Assembly (NCBI RefSeq): GCF_000943555.1 | Contig: NZ_JTDV01000002.1 | Span: 360,831 to 424,830, forward strand | Source of the DNA: Neotamlana nanhaiensis | GTDB lineage: Bacteria; Bacteroidota; Bacteroidia; Flavobacteriales; Flavobacteriaceae | Direction: 5' to 3' | Length of the DNA: 64,000 nucleotides | Shown: one piece after another, positions 62,769-64,000 of the stretch | Position numbering within the stretch: position 1 is the first letter of the stretch | Layout of the letters: every line of letters starts with the position of its first letter | Notes under the pieces: model-generated | Database searches by the model: none | What the model was told of the DNA's origin: nothing | What the model saw: only the letters and a program-made list of their open reading frames with translations | Translations under genes and position numbers: made by a program

Positions 62769-64000
62769 ATGGCTATTCGTTTTTATATCGCTTTGTTTGT
62801 GTGTGGTTTAGGATTTTCTCAAACCACCGATTCTATTATTGATGGTACTAAAAATACCATCAAAACAATAGAAGTACAACCAGATTCTACCCAAGTAAAA
62901 GAATTTGTAGATAACGAATTTGCTGCGCAAATAGATGAAAAATGGCTCGAAGAATTGTATAGCAACGCCTTGTTCGATACCATTTACAAATCGGTTACCG
63001 AACTCGATTTTAAAGATGTTGATTTTCCAGAATTACCAACCGATACCTTAAAAGCACGATTAAAAGAACTCGATGCCAGAACACCGTTTAATGTGGAGTA
63101 TAATCCGTCGTTAGAAAGTGTTATAAAATCGTACTTGAAACATCGTAGAAATTCCATTCAAAAATTAATTAGCTTAAGCGCGTATTATTTCCCAATGTTT
63201 GAACGCGAGCTCGATTTGTATGATATTCCTTTGGAAGTTAAATATCTAGCCATTGTAGAATCGGCGTTAAAACCTAGAGCACGATCTAGAGTAGGAGCAA
63301 CTGGTTTATGGCAATTTATGTTTAGCACAGGTAAAATGTACGGACTCGATGTAAGTAGTTATGTTGATGAGCGTAGCGATCCTATAAAATCTACCGAAGC
63401 CGCAGCAAAATATTTAGCTAAACTCTATGAAATATTTGGCGATTGGGATTTGGCTTTAGCAGCCTATAATTCTGGTCCAGGAAACGTTTCAAAAGCGATT
63501 CGTCGTTCTGGAGGTTATCAAAATTATTGGAATATCAGACATAATTTACCAAGAGAAACAGCAGGTTATTTACCAGCATTTTTAGCTAACATGTATATTT
63601 TTGAATATGCCGAACAACACGGTTTTAAAAAAATAAAACCAGAAACCGCCTATTTTGAAACCGATACTGTAAGAGTTAAGCAGATGATAACGCTCGATCA
63701 AGTTTCAGAAGTAACGGGTACGCCAATTGAGGCGCTTCAATTTTTAAATCCGTCGTATAAATTAGATATTATTCCGTTTATAAAAGAAGAAAAATACACG
63801 TTAAGATTACCTCGCGAAGTTATGGGTGCTTTTGTAACTAACGAAGATTCTATTTATGCTTTTGCTAAAGCCGAATTTGACAAACGTGAAAAGCCACTGC
63901 CACAATTTTTTAATGCCGATGAGAAAATACGGTATCGTGTAAAATCGGGCGATTATTTAGGAAAAATATCAAGAATGTACGGGGTTCGTGTTAGCGATAT
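62769..64000 (+). CDS. mltD: Membrane-bound lytic murein transglycosylase D-like (3' end outside window)
   Basis: A partial gene running off the window; about 411 codons are visible. Signal peptide MAIRFYIALFVCGLGFSQ. An SLT catalytic domain follows with ESALKPRARSRVGATGLWQFM (catalytic Glu in IVESAL) and ALAAYNSGPGNVSKAI. YRVKSGDYLGKISRMYGVRVSD near the right edge is the start of a LysM peptidoglycan-binding domain. Cleaves the glycan backbone of peptidoglycan. Two further in-frame ATGs (62739, 62754) lie upstream; 62769 gives the cleanest signal peptide. Confidence 0.9.
   Translation, partial: MAIRFYIALFVCGLGFSQTTDSIIDGTKNTIKTIEVQPDSTQVKEFVDNEFAAQIDEKWLEELYSNALFDTIYKSVTELDFKDVDFPELPTDTLKARLKELDARTPFNVEYNPSLESVIKSYLKHRRNSIQKLISLSAYYFPMFERELDLYDIPLEVKYLAIVESALKPRARSRVGATGLWQFMFSTGKMYGLDVSSYVDERSDPIKSTEAAAKYLAKLYEIFGDWDLALAAYNSGPGNVSKAIRRSGGYQNYWNIRHNLPRETAGYLPAFLANMYIFEYAEQHGFKKIKPETAYFETDTVRVKQMITLDQVSEVTGTPIEALQFLNPSYKLDIIPFIKEEKYTLRLPREVMGAFVTNEDSIYAFAKAEFDKREKPLPQFFNADEKIRYRVKSGDYLGKISRMYGVRVSD

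Noticed and set aside
1-64000. CRISPR arrays, insertion sequences, integrases, prophage or rRNA operons
   Set aside because: No regularly spaced repeats, transposase or integrase motifs, phage structural genes or rRNA sequence were seen on either strand.

Overview
The window looks like a piece of chromosome from a marine member of the Flavobacteriaceae (Bacteroidota). Evidence seen directly: strongly AT-rich DNA, SusC/SusD pairs, T9SS type B sorting and gliding-associated C-terminal domains, DUF4175, PorT-like and head-GIN proteins, no obvious Shine-Dalgarno sequences, and several start-proximal TAnnTTTG boxes, the Bacteroidota -7 promoter element. No rRNA genes, insertion sequences, prophage or CRISPR arrays were seen. 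One tRNA gene is present.

Layout. 0-11.3 kb: a CPA1-type Na+/H+ antiporter on the minus strand, then a plus-strand run of a metallo-beta-lactamase-fold hydrolase, two lipoprotein peptidases (S8 and M1), rnpA, an S41 processing protease, an OmpA-family protein and a T9SS-exported leucine/asparagine-rich repeat protein. 10.9-12.8 kb: a minus-strand acetyltransferase and an rpiB-CDF metal transporter operon. 12.8-13.5 kb: a 0.7 kb extremely AT-rich gap with an exact DnaA box and many DnaA-box-like 9-mers, a candidate replication origin. 13.5-20.4 kb: rnr, a nitrate/nitrite transporter, a stand-alone NUMOD4/HNH gene, a TfoX remnant, a CPBP protease, a YbjQ protein and a head-GIN protein.

20.5-34.9 kb is the most coherent system: a polysaccharide utilisation locus, probably for laminarin or a related beta-1,3-glucan. 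It holds a membrane-anchored propeller/Y_Y_Y/LuxR regulator, SusC, SusD, a PKD/CBM-like surface lipoprotein with a tandem-duplicated Cys-containing domain, a multidomain GH16 that shares this domain, a GH3 beta-glucosidase and a second lipoprotein GH16. The model is surface binding and endo-cleavage by the GH16 enzymes, import by SusCD, and trimming by GH3. The operon closes with a strong hairpin terminator.

35-47 kb: LysE-type exporter, tRNA-Cys, folB, a zinc-ribbon protein, glnS with a C-terminal extension, a DUF1761-acetyltransferase cassette flanked by two copies of a ~140 bp repeat, a NarL-type two-component system followed by a small secreted GPxYKN-repeat protein, an SPFH protein, a PorT-like barrel and gltX. 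47.5-54.7 kb: DUF4175, ybeY, mnmG, a small membrane protein and a methyltransferase. This stretch carries two parS-like palindromes and a visibly stronger G-over-C bias than other plus-strand genes. 55-60 kb: an OmpH/Skp-like lipoprotein, then a LytTR regulator, TonB-dependent receptor and DUF4249 lipoprotein. 60-64 kb: holB (minus), pgk, and a lytic transglycosylase cut by the window end.

All functional calls rest on recognising motifs in the translated sequence; no database search was possible. Family names are recognition from memory, and the origin, parS and repeat-element calls are inferences.
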